NCBI GenBank assembly: GCA_937928735.1 | Contig: CALFVF010000002.1 | Span: forward strand, 62,001-126,000 | Direction: 5' to 3' | From: an uncultured Verrucomicrobiales bacterium | GTDB taxonomy: Bacteria; Verrucomicrobiota; Verrucomicrobiia; Verrucomicrobiales; Akkermansiaceae | Length of the DNA stretch: 64,000 nt | Shown: positions 1 through 8,266 of the stretch, one piece after another | Layout: the number at the start of each line of letters is the position of its first letter | Position numbering within the stretch: position 1 is the stretch's first letter | Translations under genes and position numbers: made by a program | Notes under the pieces: model-generated | The model's database searches: none | The model's input: the letters and a program-made list of their open reading frames with translations, nothing else | Told to the model about the DNA's origin: nothing

Positions 1-2
1 CA

Positions 3-410
3 GCCGCTCTGTGGAGGGATCTTCCTAAAGTAGAGGTGAAGCCAACCCTTCCCACAGTCTATCAAAGAGGAAGTTTATTTATCGTAGAGTCGAAGTGGGA
101 AATGAAGAAGCCATCTACACCTTCCTTAAAACAGGTGAGTGCCTATCTTCGTGGAGATTCACTTCTGGCCCCTCGGATCCGCGATGCTTCCCTAAATTAT
201 ACACAGAATCTTAGCCCTGAATGGTATGGCGTGGATCTACGCTGGATTATTGGGCTGGATACGAAGGGAGGAGTTGAGCACTGTATGTTACTGGATCGAA
301 TGTCTGGTGAGGATTCACGCCAAATTGAGCAATGGCTGAGAAGATTAAGGTTTCACGCTGGCGAGAGAGAACTTGGCCAAATTATTGTAAGACTAGAGGC
401 TGAATTATGA
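3..410 (+). CDS. Partial protein of unknown function, possible TonB-C-like end
   Basis: The reading frame is open to the left edge of the window, so the gene starts upstream; the GTG at 36 is an internal codon candidate rather than a secure start. The last ~60 residues (WIIGLDTKGGVEHCMLL followed by a helix ending LRRLRF) have the strand-turn-strand-helix spacing of TonB C-terminal or AgmX-type domains, which suggests an energy transducer or a related periplasmic protein. That is a pattern resemblance only. The stop overlaps the start of the next gene (ATGA), so the two are translationally coupled. Function is not established. Confidence 0.55.
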   Translation, partial: AALWRDLPKVEVKPTLPTVYQRGSLFIVESKWEMKKPSTPSLKQVSAYLRGDSLLAPRIRDASLNYTQNLSPEWYGVDLRWIIGLDTKGGVEHCMLLDRMSGEDSRQIEQWLRRLRFHAGERELGQIIVRLEAEL

Positions 411-643
411 TCGAATTGTCTATAGAGGAGCTCTTATTAACTATCGTAGGAGTCAGTTTGTTTTTTATAGGCCTTCTTACACTAGTTGGATATGTAAGAG
501 AATTTAGAGGGGGGGACTTTGTCACGAAGCGTGTGGTTCGCTGTTGCTTATGCGGAGGTGCTTATTGTGGTGGGGGTAGTTTGCCTAAGTGTAACTCTTG
601 CCAGCGAGCGAATAGGAGAGGAGCTTCGAAACGATTAGGTTAA
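407..643 (+). CDS. Small membrane protein with zinc-ribbon-like cysteine cluster
   Basis: A 78-residue protein. Residues ~8-30 form one hydrophobic membrane segment. After a short basic stretch come CCLCGG and, 16 residues on, CNSC, a spacing typical of a small treble-clef or zinc-ribbon site on the cytoplasmic side. The end is rich in Arg and Lys. Its ATG overlaps the stop of the upstream partial gene, so they probably form one operon and act together. I do not recognise the family. The zinc-binding idea rests only on the paired CxxC motifs. Confidence 0.6.
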   Translation: MIELSIEELLLTIVGVSLFFIGLLTLVGYVREFRGGDFVTKRVVRCCLCGGAYCGGGSLPKCNSCQRANRRGASKRLG

Positions 644-705
644 TTCCCTAGGAATTGTTTCATTTGTGTTTATGGTGGCGCATAGCTGGTAGTTGTATTT
701 AAGAG

Positions 706-1689
706 ATGAAGAAGGGAGTTTTGCTGAGTGTAGAAGATTTAACTGTACGTTTTCATACGCGTAGTGGTGTTGTCCACGCTGTAGAAGGTGCTTCATTTGA
801 TTTGAATAGAGGGGAGGTTTTGGGCATTGTGGGAGAGTCTGGCTCTGGAAAATCAGTGATGTGTTACTCACTACTAGGTTTAATTCCTAAGCCTCCCGGT
901 AGAATTCATTCGGGCAGTGCAGATTTTTGTGGGACTGACCTTTTAAAGGCGAAAGAATGGGTGCTTAGGCATGTTAGGGGACTGCGTATAGCGATGATTT
1001 TCCAAGACCCAATGACTGCTCTTAATCCCTTTTTGCCGATTTCTGAGCAGCTGATGGAACCACTGAGAATCCACAAAAGAATGAAGCGTAAGGCTGCATT
1101 TAATTTAGCTTTAGAGGCTCTGGAGGAAGTAGGAATTCCGGATGCAAAAGAGAGAATCCATAGTTTTCCTCATGAGTTTTCTGGCGGAATGAGACAACGA
1201 GTTGTGATTGCAATGGCTCTTATCACCAGACCGGACATTCTTATTTGTGATGAGCCAACAACAGCCTTAGATGTTTCTGTGCAAAAAATGATTCTTGATC
1301 TCATTAAAGAGCGCCAACAAGAGCTAGGAACGGCTGTTATCATGATTACGCATGATTTGGGTGTGGTGAGAGAGATTTGTGATCGTGTTAATGTGATGTA
1401 CGCTGGGCGTATTGTAGAGAGTGCAACGATGTCGCGTTTATTTCACTCTCCGCAACATGCCTACACAAGAGCTCTGATGAAGAGTATTCCAGCAGTACAT
1501 CGACGTGGGGAGCGACTTTTTACGATCCCGGGCTTACCTCCAGATATGACAAACCCACCTAAGGGGTGTGCATTTCACTCACGAAATACATTGGGTGATT
1601 CATCCTTGTGCCTACAAGAGGATGCGCCCGAGTTGAGTCAAGTCCATGAAGGGCATTGGGTTCAGCACTGCCCTGGTTGTTTAGCTTAG
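706..1689 (+). CDS. Oligopeptide/dipeptide ABC transporter ATP-binding protein (OppD/DppD type)
   Basis: The cytoplasmic ATPase subunit of a peptide-type importer. Visible motifs are Walker A GESGSGKS (residues 43-50), Q-loop FQDP (~99-102), signature SGGMRQ (159-164) and Walker B ILICDEP (178-184), then D-loop TALD and the switch His in MITHD. The C-terminal oligo/dipeptide extension is present (HAYTRALMKSIP, then IPGLPPD and a Cys-containing tail), which separates it from other ABC ATPases. Length (327 aa) is normal for the family. No permease or binding protein lies downstream; partners may be upstream of the window. The substrate cannot be read from the sequence. Confidence 0.93.
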   Translation: MKKGVLLSVEDLTVRFHTRSGVVHAVEGASFDLNRGEVLGIVGESGSGKSVMCYSLLGLIPKPPGRIHSGSADFCGTDLLKAKEWVLRHVRGLRIAMIFQDPMTALNPFLPISEQLMEPLRIHKRMKRKAAFNLALEALEEVGIPDAKERIHSFPHEFSGGMRQRVVIAMALITRPDILICDEPTTALDVSVQKMILDLIKERQQELGTAVIMITHDLGVVREICDRVNVMYAGRIVESATMSRLFHSPQHAYTRALMKSIPAVHRRGERLFTIPGLPPDMTNPPKGCAFHSRNTLGDSSLCLQEDAPELSQVHEGHWVQHCPGCLA

Positions 1690-1814
1690 AGTTAATTTTG
1701 AGGGCGAGCCTTGGGATGATAGAGAATGGGAAGTGAGTAGAGGGCTTGACTCAATGGTGTCTGAGGACTCTGAACTTGCCGAGCAGGCTGGGGTTTGCTA
1801 TGTCTAGGACTATT

Positions 1815-3062
1815 ATGAAAGTATCTGGATCAATTTATATTATGACCGTTCTTTTGATGGGTAGCCATTTGATTGCAGCTCCCTTCAATCTTGAAGATGA
1901 GGGGGAAGATTTTGTGAAGGATTTGCTGAAGGCTATACCTGAGAGAGCGGATGGGCTAAGTTCATCCAAGGCGCGCAAGGCTATATTTAAGGAACTTCAG
2001 GAAAGAAAGGTATTCCACGCGAATGGAGATGTGAGGCGTAAGCTCGAGGACAGGGAGGAAGTGTTTTCAGAAAAGGCCATTGAGACAGTCGTTGAAGAGC
2101 TAACAAAGGTGGCTCGAGAAGACAAGTATGCTCACTTTTTATTGGGAAAGATGCAAGAGAAGCGACTAGATGATGCTGAGAAAGTCATTGTCATGCGGGA
2201 GATGGCGCATCACATTGAGGAGCTGAAAGCTGTGATTAAGCTTGAAGAGTTAAAAAAACTCGCTGTGAGAAAGAAGCCATTGACTGAGCTTATTACAGTT
2301 TATCTTGATGTAACAAACAGACAGAAAAAAACAGCGCAATCACTCGATGAATTAGGACTGCCCGAGCAGCTGAAGGTATCCCAAGACGGGAAGCCTTGGG
2401 TGTATTATGGCCAGCCAGGAGCTAATTTTTTGATTCATAAGAAAAAAGTGATTTTCATTGAGCCAACACCAGATGAAAACGGTAAAGTCTTAGCAGTCGA
2501 TGTGTCTAAGAAGACGCATTTAGTTACCGTGGATGATGTGAAGAAGGCGACTCTTAATTATAACAAAGCACAGGAGCTAGAAGCTAAAAAAGTACAGGAG
2601 CTAGAAGCCAAAAAAGCTGAGAAAGCTGAAAAAGCCAAACAGAGCTCGAAGGCTCATTCTGAAGAAAAAGCTATAGCTGCTAAAGCTAAAGAAGAGCAGC
2701 AGCGTAAACTTCAGGCTGATAAGAAAAAACAGTTTACATTGGCAGCAACCAAGCAACTTAAGGGCATCGAGGAAAGGTTAAAAACCTTTAAAGACAGAGG
2801 GCCACTTCCACTCACTATGAGTGAGCTCAAACTCCCTAAGGATCTGTTAAAAGCAAACAGCGCGGATACTAAGGCTAGTCAAGATTGGGTCTATTTAGAA
2901 GGTAAGCTGAATGTGAAGTCAAATAATCAGCACCGCTTGCTGGTGATTCACCCTTACGATTTAGGTGATGGACAGTACATATCTTTACTCAGTGATGGTT
3001 CAATAGCTTTTATAAAAGCATCACAGATGGAAGAGATTAAGTCAGCTCTCGCGGAACTTTAG
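1815..3062 (+). CDS. Secreted coiled-coil protein with two related C-terminal modules
   Basis: I chose the ATG at 1815 because it begins a typical signal peptide (MKVSGSIYIMTVLLMG, hydrophobic, ending near IAAP) and has AGGA six bases upstream; ATG 1800 is possible, and a TTG at 1746 would bury the signal. The mature protein is rich in Lys and Glu. A central repeated QELEAKK heptad stretch (nt ~2570-2640) predicts a coiled coil. Two modules flank it, each with an 'L-x-L-P' segment, a WVY strand and a final strand-turn-strand, the second reading LLSDGSIAFI. The ends recall the DG-containing C-terminus of PVC pseudopilin-like proteins. Function unknown; probably periplasmic. Confidence 0.75.
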   Translation: MKVSGSIYIMTVLLMGSHLIAAPFNLEDEGEDFVKDLLKAIPERADGLSSSKARKAIFKELQERKVFHANGDVRRKLEDREEVFSEKAIETVVEELTKVAREDKYAHFLLGKMQEKRLDDAEKVIVMREMAHHIEELKAVIKLEELKKLAVRKKPLTELITVYLDVTNRQKKTAQSLDELGLPEQLKVSQDGKPWVYYGQPGANFLIHKKKVIFIEPTPDENGKVLAVDVSKKTHLVTVDDVKKATLNYNKAQELEAKKVQELEAKKAEKAEKAKQSSKAHSEEKAIAAKAKEEQQRKLQADKKKQFTLAATKQLKGIEERLKTFKDRGPLPLTMSELKLPKDLLKANSADTKASQDWVYLEGKLNVKSNNQHRLLVIHPYDLGDGQYISLLSDGSIAFIKASQMEEIKSALAEL

Positions 3063-3077
3063 TGGGGACTTATTGTT

Positions 3078-3104
3078 TCGCGCTACACCAGAGATGTAGC
3101 GCGA
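3078..3104. terminator. Perfect 10-bp hairpin between convergent genes
   Basis: TCGCGCTACA (3078-3087) pairs perfectly with TGTAGCGCGA (3095-3104) around a 7-base loop. It lies between the stop of the secreted protein (3062) and the stop of lysA (3124), which converge, so it can act in both directions. There is no long T-tract on either side, so it may work as a stem-loop that blocks 3' decay as much as a classical terminator. Confidence 0.6.
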
Positions 3105-3123
3105 GGTGAATTCCAGATACACT

Positions 3124-4404
3124 CTATAGCTCACTGTCTATAATTTCTTCGACACTTTGTCTTTTCCGAATGACTCTTGCATTGGCATTGTCTACGAGGA
3201 CTTCCGCGGGGAGGCCTCGAGTATTGTAGTTAGACGCCATAACAAATCCGTAGGCTCCTGCACTGAGTAGGGCGATGTAATCACCCTGTTGGAAGTCAGC
3301 GAGTTCGCGGTTTTGGCAGAAGAAATCTCCTGTCTCACAGATTGGCCCTACCACGTCAACGGGTAGAGTTTGGCCAGAGGTGTTCTCTCGGAGGGGTACA
3401 ATTTCATGGTGACCTTCGTAGAGAGCTGGGCGAATGAGATCATTCATGCCGGCATCTACGATTTTAAAGGTCTTGGCAGTCCCTTTTTTCTCATAGAGGC
3501 ATTCGGTGAGAAGCACCCCTGCATTCCCCGCAATATAGCGACCGGGTTCTACGAGTATTTTTAGGCCGAGGTCTTTGAGATAAGGAAGCACCCCTTGGGC
3601 GTATTGCTGAGGTGTGATGGGGCCTTTTTCTTGAGAATCCCACCATTGCTGTGAGCCTGATTCGAGACAAGGGTCATAGACAATTCCGATTCCTCCACCT
3701 ATGGAGAAGAACTCGATCTCGTAGAGATCTTTGAGCTTTTGAGCGAGAGGGGATACTTTTTTGACGGCCTCAATGAATGGAGTCACGGAGGTGAGCTGAG
3801 AGCCGATGTGCATCTGCAGCCCTCGTAGATTCACATGACTGAGCTCAGATGCTCTCTGGTAGGCTGCTTCGATATGCTCGAAGTCGATGCCGAATTTATT
3901 CTCGGCTTTGCCTGTCGAAATGTACTTGTGTGTCTTCGCATCGACATTGGGATTGACTCTGAGAGCCACTGGTGCTGTTAGGCCTAGGTCTTTGGCCACT
4001 GTGTTGATGAATTCGACTTCTGCTTCTGATTCCGCATTAAAGCAATAAATGCCTTGCTGCAAAGCATAGCTGATTTCTTCCCTAGTTTTACCGACTCCTG
4101 CGAAGGTGCATTTGGCTGGATCACCACCAGCTTTGATGACGCGGTAGAGTTCTCCTCCTGAGACGATATCAAAGCCACTACCCATTTCGACAAGAAGACG
4201 AAGAATAGAGATGTTAGAGTTCGCTTTCACAGCATATTCGATACCGTGGTCGATAGCAGCAAGGGCTGTGGCAAGGTTCTGATAATTATTACGAATGGTC
4301 TCTGAGCTATACACATAGGTGGGTGTGCCGTGCTGTTGAGCGATGGTTTCTAGATTGACGGATTCACAGTGAAGGTAACCGTCATTATAATGAAAAGAAT
4401 GCAT
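3124..4404 (-). CDS. lysA: Diaminopimelate decarboxylase
   Basis: Catalyses the last step of lysine synthesis, decarboxylating meso-diaminopimelate with PLP. Seen: the PLP lysine in YAVKANSN (Lys60 from this start), the phosphate-binding GGGIGI, EPGRYIAGNAG, the active-site CETGDFF and the end SNYNTRGLP, in the usual order for fold-type III decarboxylases. I place the start at ATG 4404 (MHSFHYNDGYLHCE), which matches the family N-terminus; the longer TTG start at 4443 adds 13 atypical residues. Length is normal. It lies 100 bp downstream of dnaG on the same strand. Meso-DAP is also the substrate used by MurE later in this window. Confidence 0.96.
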   Translation of the reverse strand: MHSFHYNDGYLHCESVNLETIAQQHGTPTYVYSSETIRNNYQNLATALAAIDHGIEYAVKANSNISILRLLVEMGSGFDIVSGGELYRVIKAGGDPAKCTFAGVGKTREEISYALQQGIYCFNAESEAEVEFINTVAKDLGLTAPVALRVNPNVDAKTHKYISTGKAENKFGIDFEHIEAAYQRASELSHVNLRGLQMHIGSQLTSVTPFIEAVKKVSPLAQKLKDLYEIEFFSIGGGIGIVYDPCLESGSQQWWDSQEKGPITPQQYAQGVLPYLKDLGLKILVEPGRYIAGNAGVLLTECLYEKKGTAKTFKIVDAGMNDLIRPALYEGHHEIVPLRENTSGQTLPVDVVGPICETGDFFCQNRELADFQQGDYIALLSAGAYGFVMASNYNTRGLPAEVLVDNANARVIRKRQSVEEIIDSEL

Positions 4405-4503
4405 ACCAGCGTGGTAGCGACTTCGCTCTGGATGTGAAGTCAAAAAGTCAATCTGCTAGCGACTGTTTAGACTGATTTCGGGTAGGGTCAGCATAGGTGG
4501 GCC

Positions 4504-6330
4504 TTAGCGAATAAAGCGTTGCCCCATATTGCGAAGGAGTAGCTGAATTTCTTGCACTTCTTGCATAATAGCCATGACTTGTTCTGGCTGAAGGCTAGGG
4601 TTTCTCATTTTTGTCCGCAGAGCGGTTTCTTTTTTTTGTAGGTGAGAGCCTAGCAGTATGGTCATGGTGTCCTCAGCAGCAGCGGCTGGCTGTGCGGGAA
4701 TATCTTCAGGAAAGCTCGCTTGAAGGGCGAGTTTATCTGGGTCTTTGAGAGAGAGGAGATAGGTCTGCCTGGCAGCAGGACTTTCTGGATTGGGACACTT
4801 GGCGAGGATGTGGGCTAAAATGTGGCCACCAGTACTATATTCGAGTGGTTCAAAGAGTGACTCCAGCTGATCCACTAGGTAATTTTGAGCGCTTTGGGAG
4901 TGGAGAGCAAGAAAGCAGAGGTAGGCGATATGGTGATCTAGCGGGGTGAGTGGAGGAGGGGCGGGAGAGTCATCATGGTCAGAGGACTTCGTTTGGAAGT
5001 TTTTGCGCTTACGCTGCGTAGTGGCTTCTTGTACGGCTCCGCGGATTTCATTGTCGCCGACTGTGAGGCGCGTGGCAATCTGGAGTACAGCTCCGTCTTG
5101 GGCGACTTTATCGGGAATCAGGCTGACGAGATCGGAAAGCTCATTGGCTAGGGCAGATCGTTGCTGGTAGTCAGAAAAGTCCCTTTGTGTCGCCTCGTAG
5201 TCGATTTTCCAATTAAAGAAATCAGAAGCTTGAGCGATCAAGTTCTGGAAGGCTTCCGCGCCGTATTGTTGGATGTAGGAATCAGGGTCTTCACCTGGGG
5301 GCATGGAGACCGCTTTTACCATGAGGCCCGCAGGGATGAGAATTTCGTAGGCTTTTTGAGCCGCTTTCACTCCCGCGCCATCAGAGTCGAAGCAGAGAGT
5401 GACGTACTTTGTGTAACGCCTCAGTAGAGTGGCGTGGTGCTCAGTAAATGCAGTGCCTAAGCCCGCAACGGCATTGGTGATGCCGTGAGTCGCACAAGCT
5501 ATGACATCAATTTGCCCTTCACAAACAAGAGCAAAGCCAGCTTTCGCAATATCTCGGCGTGCCTTATGAAGGCCAAAAATGACTTTGGACTTATTAAAAA
5601 GAACAGTCTGAGGTGAGTTAATGTATTTTCCAGAGCGCGGGTCTTCTCGTAGCTGCCTCCCTGAGAATGCAATGATATCGCCGTAATCATTATGGATGGG
5701 AAACATCAGGCGATCTCGAAATCTTAGGTAGAGACCTTGTTTTGGATTATGCTCATCTCGCAGAGCAGCGACACCACTCTCGACGAGATCACGCCCCAGA
5801 AACCCTTCGGACTTAGCCCATTCGTAGCACGGTTTCGCTTGTTCAGGCATCCAGCCAATGAGCCAGTCTTGAGTCATTTCGGGAGTGAACTGGCGCTCTT
5901 TGAGGTAGTCTCTGGCGTGCTGGGCAGCAGGGTTGTTCCAGAGTTCTGTGTGCATGAACTTTGCGAAACGATTATGGAAGTCCTTGAGTCGTGACTGACG
6001 TTTGCGCATCTTTTCCGCCTTAGGGTCGTAGGCCGCCTCGGTGATGCTAATCCCTGCCTTATCCGCGAGTTTTTTAACAGTATCTGTAAAAGTGAGATTC
6101 TCGTATTCTCGAACAAAACTAATCGCATCCCCACCAGCCCCACAGCCGAAACAATGAAAAGACTGGCGTGCGGGATTGATATTAAAAGAAGGGGTTTTTT
6201 CGTTATGAAAGGGGCAAAGAGCCTTGAAAGTGGAGCCCGCGCGCTTGAGCTCAACATAGCTGCCAATGAGCTCGACAATGTCGGTTGCTGCAAGCACTTG
6301 CTCAATGGTTTCATCAGGAATCGTAGCCAC
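4504..6330 (-). CDS. dnaG: DNA primase
   Basis: Synthesises RNA primers at the replication fork. The N-terminal zinc domain has Cys39, His42, Cys60 and Cys63 (ALCPFH ... FHCFGCG). The TOPRIM catalytic core shows Glu271-Gly (CEGQIDVIA) and the metal-binding DSDG (315-318). A C-terminal helicase-interaction region follows, ending near LLLRNMGQRFIR. 608 residues is a typical length. The start is GTG at 6330, giving the family N-terminus MATIPDETIEQV. It is divergent from the GbsR-type regulator, sharing a 186-bp gap. rpsU and rpoD, its usual neighbours in other bacteria, are absent here. Confidence 0.97.
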   Translation of the reverse strand: MATIPDETIEQVLAATDIVELIGSYVELKRAGSTFKALCPFHNEKTPSFNINPARQSFHCFGCGAGGDAISFVREYENLTFTDTVKKLADKAGISITEAAYDPKAEKMRKRQSRLKDFHNRFAKFMHTELWNNPAAQHARDYLKERQFTPEMTQDWLIGWMPEQAKPCYEWAKSEGFLGRDLVESGVAALRDEHNPKQGLYLRFRDRLMFPIHNDYGDIIAFSGRQLREDPRSGKYINSPQTVLFNKSKVIFGLHKARRDIAKAGFALVCEGQIDVIACATHGITNAVAGLGTAFTEHHATLLRRYTKYVTLCFDSDGAGVKAAQKAYEILIPAGLMVKAVSMPPGEDPDSYIQQYGAEAFQNLIAQASDFFNWKIDYEATQRDFSDYQQRSALANELSDLVSLIPDKVAQDGAVLQIATRLTVGDNEIRGAVQEATTQRKRKNFQTKSSDHDDSPAPPPLTPLDHHIAYLCFLALHSQSAQNYLVDQLESLFEPLEYSTGGHILAHILAKCPNPESPAARQTYLLSLKDPDKLALQASFPEDIPAQPAAAAEDTMTILLGSHLQKKETALRTKMRNPSLQPEQVMAIMQEVQEIQLLLRNMGQRFIR

Positions 6331-6481
6331 GCAGCGAGTTTTTACAGCACGACGTAAAGATGCAAGGTGGAAAGAGAGGAGTTAGAAAAGGAACTCTTGA
6401 TAGTAAACGGAACTAACAAAAAAGTAGACATCAGACAATGAATTCATTATACTTAAGCAGCCCCTGAAAACAAAATCCCAC

Positions 6482-6517
6482 TTGATTTTTAATGAACTTT
6501 CAGTATATTTTGAAATA
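6482..6517 (+). promoter_or_regulatory. Sigma-70-like promoter with overlapping palindrome, probably leaderless
   Basis: TTGATT (6482-6487), 16 bases, then TATATT (6504-6509). The expected transcription start is at or next to the A of the ATG at 6517, and there is no purine-rich ribosome site before it. An inverted repeat TTTCA (6498-6502) / TGAAA (6511-6515) spans the -10 region, a suitable place for an operator, perhaps for the regulator encoded directly downstream. Both readings are inferred from position. Confidence 0.45.
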
Positions 6518-7035
6518 TGGCAAATCTAGAAACATTTAGAGAAGCAAAAGATGATTTTATAGCGCAGTGGGGGGCGCTGGGGACAAACTGGGGAATTAGC
6601 CGAACCATGGCGCAAGTGCATGCTCTATTGATGATTACACCAGAGGTTTTGAGTACGGATCAAGTGATGGAGGATCTGCATATTAGTCGAGGAAATGCTC
6701 ACACGAATCTAAAAGAACTCGTCGGCTGGGGGTTGGTTAGAATTGTGATCAAAAAAGGGGAGAGGAAAGAATTTTTTGAAGCAGAAAAAGATGTTTGGAA
6801 GATATTCACCATAGTCCTTCGTGAGCGCAAACGCCGTGAGATTGATCCTGCTGTCTCCTTATTGGGAGACTGCCTAAAGCGCAGTGCGGATGTCGGCACA
6901 AAAGAAGGAGAAGCTTTTCACAAGCAAATGAAAGAGCTCAGTGATTTTGCTAAATTCGCTGGTGGGGTGGGTGATAAAATTAGCCTTTTACAGTACACCC
7001 CAGCATTGAAGCTAGCAGCTAAATTCCTCTCTTGA
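6517..7035 (+). CDS. GbsR/MarR-family transcriptional regulator
   Basis: A 172-residue DNA-binding protein. Residues ~30-90 form a winged helix-turn-helix (AQVHALLMITPEVLSTDQVMEDL, then a recognition helix ISRGNAHTNLKELVGWGLV and a wing with KKGERKEFFEA). The order and the opening WGISRTMAQ match GbsR-type MarR proteins, which in Bacillus respond to choline. A long helical C-terminus (residues 95-172) would dimerise. The ligand is not predictable: no glycine-betaine or transport gene is adjacent. The start is the ATG that coincides with the predicted transcript start. Confidence 0.85.
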   Translation: MANLETFREAKDDFIAQWGALGTNWGISRTMAQVHALLMITPEVLSTDQVMEDLHISRGNAHTNLKELVGWGLVRIVIKKGERKEFFEAEKDVWKIFTIVLRERKRREIDPAVSLLGDCLKRSADVGTKEGEAFHKQMKELSDFAKFAGGVGDKISLLQYTPALKLAAKFLS

Positions 7036-7075
7036 TTCGCACCAGTAGCGAACAAAAATTCAGAAAAACCGAAAT

Positions 7076-7471
7076 GTGAAATTCACCAAAGACATCACAC
7101 AAGTAGAGATCTTCTATGACGGAGCTTGTGGGATGTGTAGGCATTCAAAAGAATGGCTTGAGCAGCAGGCCACTACCGCAGAACTCGCCTTTTACCCCTA
7201 CCAGAGTGACGCAGCTAAGCTCTGTTTTCCTGAACTACGAGACCATGATCCAGAGAAAGTCTTGGTGCTTCGTGTCAATGGAGAGCAGATTTATCGAGGT
7301 GCTGAGGCCTGGGCTCTTTGTTTGTGGTGCTGTCACCACTATCGGTGGTTAGCGAGAGTCCTCATGTGGCCGTGGTTTTTACCCATTGCACAAAGAGTGT
7401 GCTATTGGCTAGCGGCAAATAGACTGGTAGTGAGTCGATATATTTTTATCAAGCGGGCTCGAAAGGAATGA
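7076..7471 (+). CDS. DCC-family thiol-disulfide oxidoreductase-like protein (DUF393)
   Basis: 131 residues. The N-terminus has the family's hallmark strand followed by YDGACGMC, placing Asp15 and a thioredoxin-like Cys18-x-x-Cys21 pair. The rest (VLVLRVNGEQIYRGAEA, then WWLARVLMWPWFLPIAQRVCYWLAANR) fits the DUF393 pattern of a thioredoxin-like core with an amphipathic helix. It probably shuttles thiols or electrons, but substrates of the family are poorly known. The start is GTG at 7076; the ATG two bases upstream is out of frame and meets a stop at once. It follows the GbsR gene by 40 bp on the same strand. Confidence 0.85.
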   Translation: MKFTKDITQVEIFYDGACGMCRHSKEWLEQQATTAELAFYPYQSDAAKLCFPELRDHDPEKVLVLRVNGEQIYRGAEAWALCLWCCHHYRWLARVLMWPWFLPIAQRVCYWLAANRLVVSRYIFIKRARKE

Positions 7472-7600
7472 TTTGAGAATTCCTCGTGTCGCTATCTCAT
7501 TACCATCTTTTCAGCAATAACCTTTAAATGTGAAGAGAGTCATGTAGCGTGCATGTAATTAGACTCAAAATGAGAAAAATCACATTCATGGACATAGAAG

Positions 7601-8266
7601 ATGAATAAATTCCTCCACATCGCGTCCAAGCTATTAAAAAAGCCCTCAGACTCTGAATTAACACTCTCAGATAGTTCAGAAAAGACGCCGGAGGAAGATG
7701 ATTCAGTACTTGTTAAACGCGCACAATCTGGTGATTACACAGCATTTGATGAACTCGTCAAAAGGCACAGAGGAAAAGTATATGCGATGATAATCAATAT
7801 GGTCAAACACGATGCAGACGCATGGGATCTTGCACAAGATAGCTTTGTGAAAGCGTGGAAGGCCTTACCGAAGTTCGAGGCAAGATCGAAGTTCTCTACA
7901 TGGCTATTTCGTATCTCTCACAATGTTGTCTATGACTGGATGAGAAAGAAAAAAATTCGTCCAGAGGGAGAATTCAATGACGAAGTGATGGAGAGTACCA
8001 ATATCGAGCCCGGAGCACTCACAGCACCCTCACGACCAGATAGGCCTGATCAAGTGATGGCTGCCAATGAATTGAGAGAAAAAATTCAAGCCGCCATGGC
8101 CACCCTGAGCCCAAATCACCAAGAAGTGGTACTACTTAGAGAAGTCCAAGGACTAGAATACAAAGAAATCGCTGAAGCACTCGATTGCTCAGTGGGGACG
8201 GTGATGAGCCGCCTTTTTTACGCGAGAAAAAAACTACAAACACTATTACGCGATGAAGCCCGATAA
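7601..8266 (+). CDS. ECF-type RNA polymerase sigma factor (sigma-70 family)
   Basis: 221 residues. A ~35-residue acidic N-terminal lead precedes region 2 (residues ~44-117: DYTAFDELVKRHRGKVY ... DLAQDSFVKAWKAL ... FSTWLFRISHNVVYDW) and region 4 (~160-215: LSPNHQEVVLLREVQGL, then EIAEALDCSVGTVMSRL). Region 3 is missing, as in all extracytoplasmic-function factors. It would direct RNA polymerase to envelope-stress or similar promoters. It overlaps the next gene by 14 bp, and that gene looks like its anti-sigma factor. No clear autoregulatory promoter is visible upstream. Confidence 0.95.
   Translation: MNKFLHIASKLLKKPSDSELTLSDSSEKTPEEDDSVLVKRAQSGDYTAFDELVKRHRGKVYAMIINMVKHDADAWDLAQDSFVKAWKALPKFEARSKFSTWLFRISHNVVYDWMRKKKIRPEGEFNDEVMESTNIEPGALTAPSRPDRPDQVMAANELREKIQAAMATLSPNHQEVVLLREVQGLEYKEIAEALDCSVGTVMSRLFYARKKLQTLLRDEAR

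Noticed and set aside
5874-6314. 146-codon minus-strand frame within dnaG
   Set aside because: It runs in another frame of dnaG over the zinc-finger region, which is fully conserved in the dnaG frame.
7464-7484. Terminator at the end of the DCC gene (AGGAAT/ATTCCT)
   Set aside because: Short AT-rich stem overlapping the stop codon with no T-tract.
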